Assembly (NCBI RefSeq): GCF_030323865.1
Contig: NZ_CP066362.1
Coordinates: 1,364,001-1,428,000 of the forward strand
Reading direction: 5' to 3'
Source: Pseudarthrobacter defluvii
GTDB taxonomy: Bacteria > Actinomycetota > Actinomycetes > Actinomycetales > Micrococcaceae
DNA: 64,000 nucleotides
Shown piece after piece: positions 47,468 through 56,954 of the stretch (within the stretch, counting starts at the first letter, position 1; the number at the start of each line of letters is the position of its first letter). The notes beneath the pieces are model-generated. The model did no database searches. It was not told the DNA's origin and worked only from the letters and a program-made list of their open reading frames with translations. The position numbers were made by a program, and so were the translations under genes.

Positions 47468-48079
47468 CTAGCCGTTCATGATATCGCCGCGGCGCTTCAT
47501 GTACTCCTCCATGGACAGCTCACCATTGCTGTACTGCTGGTCCAGTTCGGCGAGCTTGCGTGCCCGGAACCCCTGCGGCGCCGAGGGCGGAGGGGGAGTG
47601 GCAGGTCCGGAGGACTGGCCCTGCCCCTGCTGGCCCTGGCCTGGCTGCTGGTACCCCTGCCCGGGTTGCTGGTGCCCGGGCTGCTGGAACGGCGCTTCCT
47701 GCCCAAAGTCCTGTGACCCAGCGCCGAACCGGGGGTCCGGCATGGGCGGCTGGCCGTACTGGTACGGCGGCAGCTGCTGCCCGCCATAGGGTTGCGGCGG
47801 CTGGCCCGGCTGCCGGAAGCCGCCGGAGAAGTAGTCCTGCTGGGTGTACCCGTCGCGGGGCTGGCGGTTCTGCGGCCCGCCCGAGCCCGGAAACTGGCCA
47901 TAGCCCGGGTACTGGTCCGGACCGGGGAACTGGTTCTGCCCCGGGAACTGGCCAGGTCCGGAAAACGGCCCGGGCAAGCCCTGGTCCCGGTCCCTCCGTG
48001 CCATGGAGCGGCGGTACGCCCGCATGGCCATGGGGACCACGAAGGACAGGATGATGATCCAGAAAAACAAGCTGCTCAC
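47468..48079 (-). CDS. SHOCT domain protein with membrane anchor and Gly/Pro/Gln-rich linker
   Basis: 203 residues of unknown function. One N-terminal membrane helix (SSLFFWIIILSFVVPMAMRAY), then a long linker rich in Pro, Gly and Gln with short repeats (QFPG, QYPG), and a C-terminal SHOCT motif (KLAELDQQYSNGELSMEEYMKRR). SHOCT is a short oligomerisation-type domain. GTG start with a GAGAGG site upstream. Confidence 0.8.
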   Translation of the reverse strand: MSSLFFWIIILSFVVPMAMRAYRRSMARRDRDQGLPGPFSGPGQFPGQNQFPGPDQYPGYGQFPGSGGPQNRQPRDGYTQQDYFSGGFRQPGQPPQPYGGQQLPPYQYGQPPMPDPRFGAGSQDFGQEAPFQQPGHQQPGQGYQQPGQGQQGQGQSSGPATPPPPSAPQGFRARKLAELDQQYSNGELSMEEYMKRRGDIMNG

Positions 48080-48127
48080 GGTGCCGCGCCTCTCGTGTGT
48101 TGTCCTTCCAGCGTAACCCCGGCAGGC

Positions 48128-48997
48128 CTACTGGCGGCTGGGCTCGGCGGATCCCAGCGGACCCTCGCCGGAACCCAACGGAACGCCCGGGCCGAAGACC
48201 GGACCTGGCGTCGGCCGCTTTGCCGTGATGCCGTCCCCGGACGACTGGTGGCGCAGCCGGCGCAGCACCCACGGTACGAAGTATTCGCGCGCCCACACGA
48301 GGTCCCCGCTCCTGGCCTCGCGCCACGTCCGCGGCGGCAGCGGCTTGGGCTGCAGCGGTTCCAGGGAGTGCTCCACGTTGAGCGCGTCCAGCACCATGGC
48401 CGCAATGGTGTGGTGTCCCAGCGGGGAGAAGTGCAGGCGGTCCTGGTCCCACATCTGCGGGTCGCTCAGCTGCCGCAGGGACCACATGTCCGCGATCACC
48501 GCATCATGCCGCGCTGCAACCGTGCGAAGGTTCTCGTTGTAGATGGCCACCTTGCTGCGGATCCGGCTGAGCACGGAGGAGCCCGTATCCGGCCCGTTGA
48601 ACAAAACCACCGTGGCTCCGCCCATGGACAGGATCTGGACCACGGAATCGAGCTTCTCGGCCAGCGCGTCGGGATCGCCGCCGGGACGGATCAGGTCGTT
48701 GCCGCCGGCGGACAGGGTGACCAGGTCCGGCTTCAGTTCCAGCGCGGGAGCGAGCTGCTGGTCCACGATCTGCTGGAGCAGCCGGCCGCGGACGGCAAGG
48801 TTGGCGTACGCGAAGTCCGGCTGGGTACGGCCGAGCTCTTCGGCAACCCTGTCGGCCCAGCCGCGGTGGCCGCCGGGGCTTGAAGGCTCGGGATCGCCGA
48901 TGCCCTCTGTGAACGAATCACCCATCGCCACGTACCGGGTCCAGGGGTGGGAACCGGGGTGCGCGGACGGGGTCTGGATGGCACTTGCGTCAGTCAC
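48128..48997 (-). CDS. SGNH/GDSL hydrolase family protein
   Basis: Esterase or lipase-like hydrolase of 289 residues. Block I GDS motif in YVAMGDSFTEGIGD gives the nucleophile Ser; block III GGNDL and the C-terminal DRLHFSPLGHH supply Asn and the Asp/His pair. No signal peptide, so probably cytoplasmic. The GTG at 48997 is six bases after CAGGAT, a leaderless-type promoter; longer starts in the frame would cross the divergent promoter. Confidence 0.9.
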   Translation of the reverse strand: MTDASAIQTPSAHPGSHPWTRYVAMGDSFTEGIGDPEPSSPGGHRGWADRVAEELGRTQPDFAYANLAVRGRLLQQIVDQQLAPALELKPDLVTLSAGGNDLIRPGGDPDALAEKLDSVVQILSMGGATVVLFNGPDTGSSVLSRIRSKVAIYNENLRTVAARHDAVIADMWSLRQLSDPQMWDQDRLHFSPLGHHTIAAMVLDALNVEHSLEPLQPKPLPPRTWREARSGDLVWAREYFVPWVLRRLRHQSSGDGITAKRPTPGPVFGPGVPLGSGEGPLGSAEPSRQ

Positions 48998-49009
48998 GGT
49001 CCTATCCTG
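48998..49009 (-). promoter_or_regulatory. Candidate leaderless promoter of the SGNH gene
   Basis: On the minus strand CAGGAT, six bases, then GTG at 48997. Confidence 0.45.
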
Positions 49010-49062
49010 CCTTCCGCTTCGCTGCCTACGCGAACGTAGGTTGTTACTTTGCGGTAACTGGT

Positions 49063-49075
49063 AAGAATGGAAACC
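49063..49075 (+). promoter_or_regulatory. Candidate leaderless promoter of the carboxylesterase gene
   Basis: AAGAAT followed by seven bases and the ATG at 49076; TTGTTA at 49041-49046 could be the -35. Confidence 0.45.
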
Positions 49076-49726
49076 ATGACTGACGCCGAAGTATTTCCTG
49101 CCCCTGTTGTCCTGTGGTCCCATCCGGAAGACCAGCGCGCCGGCAAGCCGCTGCTGGTGCTCCTCCACGGCTACGGCGCCAACGAGCAGGACCTGCTCAG
49201 CCTGGCCGACATGCTGCCCGGGGACTTCGCCGTCGCCTCCGTCCGCGCGCCCATCGCCATGGGTCCCGGCTTCACCTGGTTTCCGTTGACCGCGTCGATC
49301 GAATACTCGCTGGACCGGGTCAAGAAGGCCTCGGCCTACGTGCTCGACTGGATCGACGCCATCAGGCCCGGCCACCCTTCGGTGACCCTCCTGGGCTTCT
49401 CCATGGGCATGGCCATGGCCACCACGCTCCTGCGCCAGCGGCCCACCGACTTTGCCGCCGTCGTCGGACTTTCAGGCTTCGTGGTGGACGCCGCTGGCGA
49501 CCCGACCTTCAAGGACGACGAGCTGGACGGCACCGTGCCCATGTTCTGGGGCCGCGACCAGCAGGACCCGGTGATCACCCAGGACAAGATCGAATTCACC
49601 ATGGGCTGGGTCCGCAAGCACGTGAAGCTCACCAAGGTCCTCTACACCGGCATGTGGCACGGCATCAACCAACAGGAGATTGGGCACGTGGGGGAGTTCC
49701 TCACCCACGAGGTGCTGAACAAATAG
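49076..49726 (+). CDS. Phospholipase/carboxylesterase family alpha/beta hydrolase
   Basis: Small serine hydrolase (216 residues) of the YpfH/EstB kind. LLVLLHGYGANEQDL forms the oxyanion loop; nucleophile Ser is in GFSMGMAMA; the catalytic Asp and His lie in FWGRDQQDPV and TGMWHGINQ. Acts on short acyl esters in relatives; natural substrate unknown. I place the start at 49076 because it follows the -10-like hexamer by seven bases; the ATG at 49067 overlaps that hexamer. Confidence 0.9.
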   Translation: MTDAEVFPAPVVLWSHPEDQRAGKPLLVLLHGYGANEQDLLSLADMLPGDFAVASVRAPIAMGPGFTWFPLTASIEYSLDRVKKASAYVLDWIDAIRPGHPSVTLLGFSMGMAMATTLLRQRPTDFAAVVGLSGFVVDAAGDPTFKDDELDGTVPMFWGRDQQDPVITQDKIEFTMGWVRKHVKLTKVLYTGMWHGINQQEIGHVGEFLTHEVLNK

Positions 49727-49758
49727 AACGTACGACGGCGGCGCAACAGCTGCCGCCG

Positions 49759-49992
49759 TCAGCCGGCCTGGGGTGCCACCACCCGGATGGTCTGGCCGTT
49801 AACGGTGACGGTGTCCCCGGTGTGCAGCTGCCGGCCGCGGCGGTCGTCGATCTCGCCGTTGACCCTGACCAGCCCGTTCTTGATGAGCTCCGCCGCCTCC
49901 ACGCCGTCCTCCACGAGGTTGGCGAGCTTCAGCAGCTGGCCCAGCCGGATCATGCTGTCGCGGATGGGGACGTCGTCAATGGGGTTGCTCAT
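49759..49992 (-). CDS. S4 domain RNA-binding protein
   Basis: Small protein of 77 residues that consists essentially of one S4 fold (MIRLGQLLKLANLVEDGVEA through GDTVTVNGQTIRV), like YaaA/RlbA proteins that bind ribosomal or transfer RNA. Leaderless-type start: CATTAT six bases before the ATG. Converges on the carboxylesterase gene and diverges from the DMT transporter. Confidence 0.9.
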   Translation of the reverse strand: MSNPIDDVPIRDSMIRLGQLLKLANLVEDGVEAAELIKNGLVRVNGEIDDRRGRQLHTGDTVTVNGQTIRVVAPQAG

Positions 49993-50004
49993 AGAGCAAT
50001 AATG
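49993..50004 (-). promoter_or_regulatory. Candidate leaderless promoter of the S4 gene
   Basis: On the minus strand CATTAT, six bases, then the ATG at 49992. Confidence 0.45.
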
Positions 50005-50011
50005 CCTGAAC

Positions 50012-50024
50012 TAAGGTGGATTCA
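50012..50024 (+). promoter_or_regulatory. Candidate leaderless promoter of the DMT transporter
   Basis: TAAGGT followed by seven bases and the ATG at 50025; it begins only eight bases from the divergent S4-gene promoter. Confidence 0.35.
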
Positions 50025-51014
50025 ATGACCTCCCCTTCCCGCCTGCCGGTACTCGCAGGCCTGCCCCTGGCCGTGGGCTCCGGCCTTGCCATCCCCGTCC
50101 AAGGGCGGATCAACGGGGCGTTGGGGGCGCGGCTCAACGATGGAATCGCTGCCGCGGCCGTGAGTTTCAGCACAGGACTGCTGGTCATGATCATCATCTC
50201 CCTGGTGCTGCCGCGAGGCCGCGCCGGCCTGGCAAACATCCTCCCGGCCGTCCGGAACCGGGCGTTTCCCCGGATCTACGTGGTGGCCGGTGCCATCGGT
50301 GCCCTGTTCGTCTTTGCCCAGTCCTTCACGGTGGGCATCCTGGGCGTGGCACTCTTCACCGTCGCCACCGTTACCGGGCAGACGGTGAGCGGCCTGCTGG
50401 TGGACCGGCTGGGGATCGGCCCCGCCGGAAAGAAATCCGTGACGGGCATCCGCATCATTGGCTGCATCCTGACCATCGCCGCCGTGGCCTGGGCGGTGTC
50501 GCCCCGGTTCAGCAGCGGAGGCTCCGGGGACGGTGCGGCCGGGCTGCTGCTTCCCCTGCTCCTGCCGGTGGCGGCGGGCTTCCTCATGAGCTTCCAGCAG
50601 GCCATGAACGGTACGGCAACGCTCCACTACGGCACCCCCATCGCGGCCACCCTGGTCAACTTCGTGGCCGGCTGCATCGTGCTGTGGGCAGCGTTCGGGG
50701 TGAAGCTGGCCGTGGCCGGCCCCGCCAACCCGCTGCCGGGGGAGTGGTGGTACTACCTGGGCGGCCCCATGGGCTGCGTCTTCATCGGCCTGGGCGCCCT
50801 CCTGGTCCGCAGCCTGGGCGTGCTGGTCACCGGGCTGGGCATGATCGCCGGCCAGTTGCTCGGCTCGCTGGCTTTGGACCTGGCGCTTCCCGCGCCGGGC
50901 ACCATCGTGGCTCCGGCCACGGTCCTGGGAACCCTGCTGACCCTCGGCGCCATTATCCTGGCAACCCTGCCCTGGCCGCGGGGCGCGCTGCGCGGGCAGC
51001 GGCCGGTACGCTAG
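50025..51014 (+). CDS. DMT family transporter (YdcZ/DUF606 type)
   Basis: Membrane protein of 329 residues with two DUF606 repeats, each of about five helices: [18 protein letters not shown] in the first and [19 protein letters not shown] in the second. Substrate unknown. The ATG at 50025 is preferred over the GTG at 50016, which lies inside the putative promoter. Nothing convincing is seen in the 130 bases between its stop and glyS. Confidence 0.9.
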   Translation: MTSPSRLPVLAGLPLAVGSGLAIPVQGRINGALGARLNDGIAAAAVSFSTGLLVMIIISLVLPRGRAGLANILPAVRNRAFPRIYVVAGAIGALFVFAQSFTVGILGVALFTVATVTGQTVSGLLVDRLGIGPAGKKSVTGIRIIGCILTIAAVAWAVSPRFSSGGSGDGAAGLLLPLLLPVAAGFLMSFQQAMNGTATLHYGTPIAATLVNFVAGCIVLWAAFGVKLAVAGPANPLPGEWWYYLGGPMGCVFIGLGALLVRSLGVLVTGLGMIAGQLLGSLALDLALPAPGTIVAPATVLGTLLTLGAIILATLPWPRGALRGQRPVR

Positions 51015-51144
51015 GACACGAGCTTTCCACCGTCTTCCTTCATCCGCCCCGGCGGGTGGCCCGCTGTGCCCAGGCATACAGCAGCCGGGGCCTGAACAAC
51101 CCGCGGACCGCACCCAGCGGCCCTGTAGAAATTGGAGTTATCCC

Positions 51145-52530
51145 ATGGCAGCAAAATCCGTCCTCGACCAGGTCATTTCCCTCTCCAAGCGGAGGGGCTT
51201 CGTGTTCCAGGCCGGTGAGATCTACGGAGGCTCGCGGTCTGCCTGGGACTACGGCCCCCTGGGCGCCGAGCTGAAGGAAAACATCAAGCGCCAGTGGTGG
51301 CAGTCCATGGTCCGCGGCCGCGAGGACGTGGTGGGACTGGATTCCTCCGTGATCCTGCCCCGCCAGGTCTGGGAAGCCTCCGGCCACGTGGAGGTCTTCT
51401 CCGACCCGCTGGTCGAGTGCCTGTCCTGCCACAAGCGCTACCGCGCGGACCACCTCGAGGAAGAGTACGAGGAAAAGAAGGGCCGCCCCGCCGAAAACGG
51501 CCTGAAGGACATCGTCTGCGCCAACTGTGGCACCCGCGGCCAGTGGACCGAGCCGCAGGAGTTCTCCGGCCTGCTCAAGACCTACCTGGGCCCGGTGGCC
51601 AGCGAGGAAGGCTTGCACTACCTGCGCCCGGAAACCGCGCAGGGCATCTTTGTGAACTTCAACAACGTCCTCACCACCTCCCGGAAGAAGCCGCCGTTCG
51701 GCATCGGCCAGATCGGCAAGTCTTTCCGCAACGAGATCACGCCCGGCAACTTCATCTTCCGCACCCGCGAGTTCGAGCAGATGGAAATGGAATTCTTCGT
51801 GGAGCCCGGCACGGACGAAGAGTGGCACAAGTACTGGATGAACGAGCGCATGGCCTGGTACACCGGCCTGGGCATCCGCGAGGAGAACCTGCGCTTCTTC
51901 GAGCACCCCAAGGAAAAGCTCAGCCACTACTCCAAGGGCACCACGGACATCGAGTACCGCTTCGGTTTCCAGGGCTCGGAATGGGGCGAGCTGGAAGGCA
52001 TCGCCAACCGCACCGACTTCGACCTTTCCACCCACGCCAAGGCCTCCGGCACGGACCTGAGCTACTTCAACCAGGCCACCAACGAGCGCTACACCCCGTA
52101 CGTGATCGAGCCCGCGGCCGGCCTGACCCGTTCCTTCATGGCGTTCCTGGTGGATGCCTACACCGAGGACGAGGCCCCCAACGCCAAGGGCGGCGTGGAC
52201 GTCCGCACCGTGCTGAAGCTGGACCCGCGCCTGGCCCCGGTCAAGGCCGCCGTGCTGCCGCTGAGCCGCAACGAGGACCTGTCCCCGAAGGCCAAGGCCT
52301 TGGGCGCCCAGCTGCGGAAGAACTGGAACATCGACTTCGATGACGCGGGTGCCATCGGCCGCCGCTACCGCCGCCAGGACGAGATCGGCACCCCGTTCTG
52401 CATCACGGTGGACTTCGACACCCTCGAGGACCAGGCCGTCACCATCCGCGAGCGGGACACCATGAGCCAGGAGCGTGTCTCCCTGGACAAGGTGGAGGGC
52501 TACCTGGCGGCACGGCTGATCGGCGCCTGA
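51145..52530 (+). CDS. glyS: Glycyl-tRNA synthetase, dimeric type
   Basis: Class II synthetase of 461 residues charging tRNA(Gly). Motif 1 region [22 protein letters not shown], motif 2 [27 protein letters not shown], motif 3 [10 protein letters not shown], and an anticodon-binding C-terminal domain. The insertion has Cys pairs ([17 protein letters not shown]) that may bind zinc. A TTGGAG site precedes the ATG. Two bases separate it from the following GNAT gene. Confidence 0.96.
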   Translation: MAAKSVLDQVISLSKRRGFVFQAGEIYGGSRSAWDYGPLGAELKENIKRQWWQSMVRGREDVVGLDSSVILPRQVWEASGHVEVFSDPLVECLSCHKRYRADHLEEEYEEKKGRPAENGLKDIVCANCGTRGQWTEPQEFSGLLKTYLGPVASEEGLHYLRPETAQGIFVNFNNVLTTSRKKPPFGIGQIGKSFRNEITPGNFIFRTREFEQMEMEFFVEPGTDEEWHKYWMNERMAWYTGLGIREENLRFFEHPKEKLSHYSKGTTDIEYRFGFQGSEWGELEGIANRTDFDLSTHAKASGTDLSYFNQATNERYTPYVIEPAAGLTRSFMAFLVDAYTEDEAPNAKGGVDVRTVLKLDPRLAPVKAAVLPLSRNEDLSPKAKALGAQLRKNWNIDFDDAGAIGRRYRRQDEIGTPFCITVDFDTLEDQAVTIRERDTMSQERVSLDKVEGYLAARLIGA

Positions 52531-52532
52531 GC

Positions 52533-53585
52533 ATGGCCATCGAATACCGTGAATGGCGCGACGGCGATGACCTGGCGCTCCTGGAAATCTGGGGCGACCC
52601 GGACACCGCCCAGGCCCGCCAGTTCCGCGGCGCCCTCGCCGTGTCCTCCAACGGCAGGGACGGCATGCCCTGGCGCCGCTGCATCGTGGCGGAAGACGTC
52701 GTTGACGGCGTCGGCATTCCCGTAGCCGCCGGCGTCGTCTATGAAGCCTCGCTGCACCCCGAGCGCCTGTGGACGTACATCGAAGTGGCGAAGGACCATC
52801 GCCGCGCAGGCATCGGGGCCAGCCTCCTGACCATGCTGCGGCGCGAAGCCGAAAACGCGCCGTCGGGCGTCACCAAACTCCGCGCCAAGGTGGAACCCGG
52901 CACGGCGGGTGCCGCGTTCGCTGAAGAGTCCGGGCTGGCGCCGATCCAGCGCTCCCGGCTGGTGATCGTGGAACCCGGAGCCCTGAAGCTGCCCGTCTTC
53001 CCGGACAAGGACCACGGCGGCCGTCCCATTGACGGTGAAAACGCCGGTTCCGATGTCGTCATGGACCTGGCCACCGGTTCCGTGGAGCTGACGGACGTGG
53101 TGGGCCGGTATTACACCTCCATCCACGGCTGGGACTCCCCGGGTGTGCTGTCCGTTGGACAGGTGCAGAGGCTGTTCCTGGACGAGCTCACCGGAGCCCA
53201 CGGCGCCATCGTCCTGCGGGCCCAGCCGGAATCCGCGTTCGGCCAGGGAGTAGCGCCCAGCAAAAAGGGCCGCATCCGCGCATTCGCGGTCAGCTACGCT
53301 GCACCCGCGGACCCGGATGCAGCGCCGGCCCACCTTGACAGCTCCGGTGCAGAGGCAACGGGCGCCGACACCCCCACGGACGTTTTCGTGGGCCATGAGC
53401 CATCCCTGGCCGCTGACGACGCCGCCGAAGCCGTCCGCGACATCCTCGCCCTGATCGCCTACCAGCACCCGGTCATGCTGGAACTGGACGATTCCATGAC
53501 CGCCCTGCGCGCCGCCGTCGAGCCCCTCCTGGAGAGCGGCAAAGCCCGGCTGGCGGGCGCCGAAACCCTGGTGGTTTCGGACTAG
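52533..53585 (+). CDS. GNAT family N-acetyltransferase with extended C-terminal half
   Basis: 350 residues. The N-terminal GNAT domain carries YIEVAKDHRRAGIGASLLTML, the acetyl-CoA loop. The C-terminal half (from about 150) looks like a second, degenerate GNAT fold or accessory domain with a low-complexity stretch. Substrate unknown. Probably translated with glyS, which ends two bases upstream. Confidence 0.8.
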   Translation: MAIEYREWRDGDDLALLEIWGDPDTAQARQFRGALAVSSNGRDGMPWRRCIVAEDVVDGVGIPVAAGVVYEASLHPERLWTYIEVAKDHRRAGIGASLLTMLRREAENAPSGVTKLRAKVEPGTAGAAFAEESGLAPIQRSRLVIVEPGALKLPVFPDKDHGGRPIDGENAGSDVVMDLATGSVELTDVVGRYYTSIHGWDSPGVLSVGQVQRLFLDELTGAHGAIVLRAQPESAFGQGVAPSKKGRIRAFAVSYAAPADPDAAPAHLDSSGAEATGADTPTDVFVGHEPSLAADDAAEAVRDILALIAYQHPVMLELDDSMTALRAAVEPLLESGKARLAGAETLVVSD

Positions 53586-53609
53586 CGACTGCCGGTCCAC
53601 GTCAGCACC

Positions 53610-53644
53610 GTGCCACGCGCCGTCCCTGTGACGGCGCGTGGCAC
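53610..53644. terminator. Hairpin between convergent GNAT and acyltransferase genes
   Basis: Perfect 15-base arms (gtgccacgcgccgtc at 53610-53624, complement at 53630-53644), five-base loop. No long T-tract. Confidence 0.7.
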
Positions 53645-53659
53645 TGCCGCTTAAGCAGG

Positions 53660-54481
53660 CTACTTCGGGCGGGGAGCACGACGGCGGCCGGCGGCTGCGT
53701 CGGCCACGTCCAGCAGTTGCCGCTCGGCGTCCGTAGGGGCGCTTCCACCCAAGTGCGCGGGCATCCACCACGCCCCTGGTCCGGGCTGAAGCGGAAAACC
53801 GGCGATGCAGCGGTCAATCCCCGTCTGGAGCGTGGTGCGCAGCTTCTTCGTGGCAGCGTCCACATCAACGTCCGGCGGATACACTATCGGCACGCCAACC
53901 CGGACCTGGATGGGAGCCTGCCAGCTGCGCCGCAGGGAGAAGCCATGGCCGCGGGTCAGGATCCGGTGTGCGCCCCAGACAGCCACCGGGATAACCGGGA
54001 CACCGGCCTCCGCCGCCATGCGTACAGCCCCCGTTCGGCACTCGCGGACCGTGAAGCTGCGGCTCACTCCCGCTTCGGGGAATACCGCCAGGTACTCGCC
54101 GGCGCGCAGCTTGGCCACGGCGGTGCCGTAGGCGTCGGAGCGGTCGTTGTATCCCACCACCACCTGGCCGGAGGCGCTGATGGCGGGGCCGGCCAGCCAA
54201 TGGTCCGCCGCGCCCTGGTGGACCAGGAACCGCAGCTGGGCACGGCTGCGGTTCCACAGGAGCAGCTCAAGGACGGCGAAGTCCAGGTAGCTGAAGTGCG
54301 TGACGGCGAACACCGCGCCGCCGGGGGGCACCTGCCGGGACGGGCCGGCCGGGGGTGGTGCCCCCGGGAGGTGCTCCAGGCCCTCTGCGCGGATGTCCAG
54401 CTGCAGGGCCCAGCGGAGGAACAGCCCGGTGCAGACGATCAGCCGGTAGAAGCGGTCGCTGGATGGGGGACGCCAGGGCAT
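53660..54481 (-). CDS. PlsC-like 1-acyl-glycerol-3-phosphate acyltransferase family protein
   Basis: Phospholipid acyltransferase-type protein of 273 residues, probably membrane-associated. The catalytic HX4D motif is VTHFSYLDFA; the glycerol-phosphate motif is FPEAGVSRSF (EGxxS-like with Ala for Gly context). A GVPVIPVAVWG segment matches motif IV. It follows an alpha/beta hydrolase gene 11 bases upstream, so the two form a unit. Confidence 0.88.
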   Translation of the reverse strand: MPWRPPSSDRFYRLIVCTGLFLRWALQLDIRAEGLEHLPGAPPPAGPSRQVPPGGAVFAVTHFSYLDFAVLELLLWNRSRAQLRFLVHQGAADHWLAGPAISASGQVVVGYNDRSDAYGTAVAKLRAGEYLAVFPEAGVSRSFTVRECRTGAVRMAAEAGVPVIPVAVWGAHRILTRGHGFSLRRSWQAPIQVRVGVPIVYPPDVDVDAATKKLRTTLQTGIDRCIAGFPLQPGPGAWWMPAHLGGSAPTDAERQLLDVADAAAGRRRAPRPK

Positions 54482-54492
54482 GGCCGGGCGGC

Positions 54493-55275
54493 CTAGAGGG
54501 TGACCTGGACGGAGGTGTCCGGCAGCAGCTCGGTGAAGGCCCGCGGCGGTTGGACCGCCGCCCCTGTGCTCTCGGCGAAGGACTTGATGACAAAACCGGT
54601 GGCGAGGGTGTGCCAAATACGGACCTTGCGGAGCATGAAGTGCCCCACGCCCCTCAGGGACACGTACTGCATGCTGGCTGCGTCCGAAGCGGCGCGCCGG
54701 GCGAAGGCAAGGGACTGCGTGGGGCTGGTCATGTGGTCCGTGGTCCCGTGGATGATCAGGACCTTCCGGCCCCTAACCCTGTCCGCAGGGGTTTGCGGGT
54801 CCAGCCAAGGGGCCAGCGCCACCACAGCCTCCACCTGCGGATGGTCCGCGGCGCACACGGCGGTCAGGCCGCCCATGGAGTGGCCCAGCAGGAACACCGG
54901 AACATCGGGGTGGCGTTCCGCGATCTGCCGCAGCGCCCACCGTGCGTCCTGCAAGGGGGACATGTCGGGCCCGTTCCAGCCGCGGACACTGTTGCGCAGG
55001 GACCATACGGCCAGCCCGTGTTTACGGCCCGCGCGGTGCAGGTGCCGGGCGAAGGGCACCATACGCGCCGGGCTCAGGTGCCGCGCCTCCACGGGATCCC
55101 GGCTGTGGGCCTTGCCGCCGTGCAGGACCAGGACCACGCCCTTGGTGTCACCGGAGGCATCCAGGACGCTGAGTACGGGCTGGTGGGCGGAAACGTCCGG
55201 CACCTGCCCGGCCTGCACACCGCCCTTCCCAGGTGCTCCATTGCTGCCGCCCCCATGCCCACCACGGTTGTCCAT
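54493..55275 (-). CDS. Alpha/beta hydrolase
   Basis: Serine hydrolase (260 residues) of the lysophospholipase/monoacylglycerol-lipase kind. Nucleophile Ser in LLGHSMGGLTAV, oxyanion region LVLHGGKAHSRDP, acidic residue in IIHGTTDHMT and His in GVGHFML. The neighbouring acyltransferase suggests a lipid substrate (inference). I choose the ATG at 55275, preceded by GGGAGGAG; the ATG at 55305 is less likely. Confidence 0.87.
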   Translation of the reverse strand: MDNRGGHGGGSNGAPGKGGVQAGQVPDVSAHQPVLSVLDASGDTKGVVLVLHGGKAHSRDPVEARHLSPARMVPFARHLHRAGRKHGLAVWSLRNSVRGWNGPDMSPLQDARWALRQIAERHPDVPVFLLGHSMGGLTAVCAADHPQVEAVVALAPWLDPQTPADRVRGRKVLIIHGTTDHMTSPTQSLAFARRAASDAASMQYVSLRGVGHFMLRKVRIWHTLATGFVIKSFAESTGAAVQPPRAFTELLPDTSVQVTL

Positions 55276-55330
55276 GCTTGGCTCCTCCCCATCCCGATGG
55301 TCCATTTATCAAACCCTATGGCGCCGCACG

Positions 55331-55360
55331 TAGAGTTCAACCATGAGGTTGTACTGCTGA
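55331..55360 (+). promoter_or_regulatory. Candidate promoter and five-codon leader ORF before yibE
   Basis: TAGAGT (55331-55336) is followed by six bases and an ATG at 55343 that opens a tiny ORF encoding MRLYC; its TGA (55358-55360) shares one base with the ATG of the YibE/F gene. The pattern of leaderless start and overlapping stop/start would give coupled translation. Pattern only. Confidence 0.35.
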
Positions 55361-56886
55361 TGGGCGCCGGTCACTCCCACGCTTCCTTGGATCATTCGGA
55401 GCCGACGCCCCAGGCGATGGCTGCCCGCAGCAAAGCGAACCGCATCCTGGCCTTAGTGCTGATTCCCGTGGCGCTGCTGACCCTGGCCGGGATGGCCGCC
55501 CTCTGGCCCTCCGGGAGCAAGGAGGGCATCTCGCTCGCCAACCCGTACTCCACCGCGCCCGGGGTCACCTTCGATACGGGCACGATCCAGAGCGTGCTGA
55601 CCGGGAGTTGCATGCAGGGATCCGGGCAACAGGGTCCAACTCAACAGGGCACGGGTCAACAGGGGTCCGGCCAGCAGGGTTCAGACCAACAGGGGTCCGG
55701 CCAGCCACGCACCACACAGCAACCACCAAGCCAGGGCTCCGAGTGCACCTTCGCCGTCACCGAGCCGGACAAGGGCGGAAGCCCGGTGAAGGTGGTCATC
55801 AACCCGGACGTCGCCTCCTCCCATGGCGTGAAGCCCGGGGACCAGATCCGCTACCTGAACCTCTCCAATGTCCAGGGCGCCACCGGGTCACAGGGTTCGC
55901 CAGCCTACATCTTCATGGACTTCGTCCGCACCATGCCGATCATCCTGCTGGCCGTGCTCTACGCCGTGGTGGTCATCGCCGTCGCCAGGTGGCGCGGATT
56001 GCGCGCCCTGATCGGGCTGGTGGGCGCCTATTTCGTGCTCGCGAACTTCCTGCTCCCTGGGCTGGTGGAAGGCAAGCCGCCCCTGCTGCTGGCCCTGGTG
56101 GGGTCCACGGTGATCATGATCGGGGTGCTGTACTTCGCCCACGGCTTCTCTGCCCGCACGTCCACCGCGCTCCTGGGCACCATCTTCGGGCTAGCCATCA
56201 CCGCCCTGCTCGCAGCCTGGGCCACGGACGCCGCCAACCTCGCGGGTGTGGGCAGCCACGACGCCGCCACGTTGGTGAACACATCGTCCAACATCTCCAT
56301 TTCCGGGGTGATTCTTTGCGGGCTCATCATCTCCGGCCTGGGTGTCCTCAACGACGTCACCATCACGCAGTCCTCTGCCGTCTGGGAGCTCTACGAACTG
56401 GCACCAGCCAGCAGCGCCCGGAAGCTGTTCACTTCCGCCATGCGGATCGGTCGGGACCACATCGCCTCCACCGTGTACACCATCGCCTTTGCCTACGCCG
56501 GCGCGGCGCTGCCCATCCTGATCATCGTCATGCTCTACGACCGGCCCTTGATGGACACCCTCACCAGCGCTGAACTCTCAGAGGAAGTCATCCGGACACT
56601 GGTCGGTTCCATCGGGCTGGTCCTGGCTATCCCCGTCACCACGCTGATCGCCGTGCTGGTGGTCAAGGCCACAGGAGTTAAGGCAGCGGGCACCCAGTCG
56701 CTGGACGCCGGACGCCGGAACGGAATGCACGACGGCGGGCACCACCACGCGGAGGACGTTGCGGACACCGGGGCGCTCGCCGCAGCCGCGCTTGAGGAAC
56801 GCAGCCGGCGCATCGCCGTCGAACCCGCCGTCGAACCCGCCACGGAGCCCGCCACCCGCCGGGGACGGCGGGCAGACCGCGGCTGA
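55360..56886 (+). CDS. YibE/F family membrane protein
   Basis: Polytopic membrane protein of 508 residues, function unproven. One N-terminal helix (ILALVLIPVALLTLAGMAAL), an outer domain (about 55-190) interrupted by a Gln/Gly/Ser-rich repetitive insert (TQQGTGQQGSGQQGS), and seven or eight helices (about 195-450). The family signature GVLNDVTITQSSAVWEL is intact. The C-terminus is His-rich near DGGHHHAED and then repetitive (AVEPAVEPATEPATR). The ATG at 55360 is overlapped by a tiny leader ORF. Upstream in-frame starts lie inside the divergent gene. Confidence 0.9.
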   Translation: MGAGHSHASLDHSEPTPQAMAARSKANRILALVLIPVALLTLAGMAALWPSGSKEGISLANPYSTAPGVTFDTGTIQSVLTGSCMQGSGQQGPTQQGTGQQGSGQQGSDQQGSGQPRTTQQPPSQGSECTFAVTEPDKGGSPVKVVINPDVASSHGVKPGDQIRYLNLSNVQGATGSQGSPAYIFMDFVRTMPIILLAVLYAVVVIAVARWRGLRALIGLVGAYFVLANFLLPGLVEGKPPLLLALVGSTVIMIGVLYFAHGFSARTSTALLGTIFGLAITALLAAWATDAANLAGVGSHDAATLVNTSSNISISGVILCGLIISGLGVLNDVTITQSSAVWELYELAPASSARKLFTSAMRIGRDHIASTVYTIAFAYAGAALPILIIVMLYDRPLMDTLTSAELSEEVIRTLVGSIGLVLAIPVTTLIAVLVVKATGVKAAGTQSLDAGRRNGMHDGGHHHAEDVADTGALAAAALEERSRRIAVEPAVEPATEPATRRGRRADRG

Positions 56887-56942
56887 CTGCTGCCGCGGCG
56901 GAGCCGGAGGGGACCGGCAAAGCCCGATTTGCCCGGCTTTGC

Positions 56943-56954
56943 AACAATGGACAG
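56943..56954 (+). promoter_or_regulatory. Candidate leaderless promoter of dusB
   Basis: AACAAT, six bases, then GTG at 56955; no ribosome site. Confidence 0.4.

Noticed and set aside
54355..55359. In-frame upstream extension of the YibE/F gene
   Set aside because: Lies opposite the convincing alpha/beta hydrolase and acyltransferase genes and has no matching domain.
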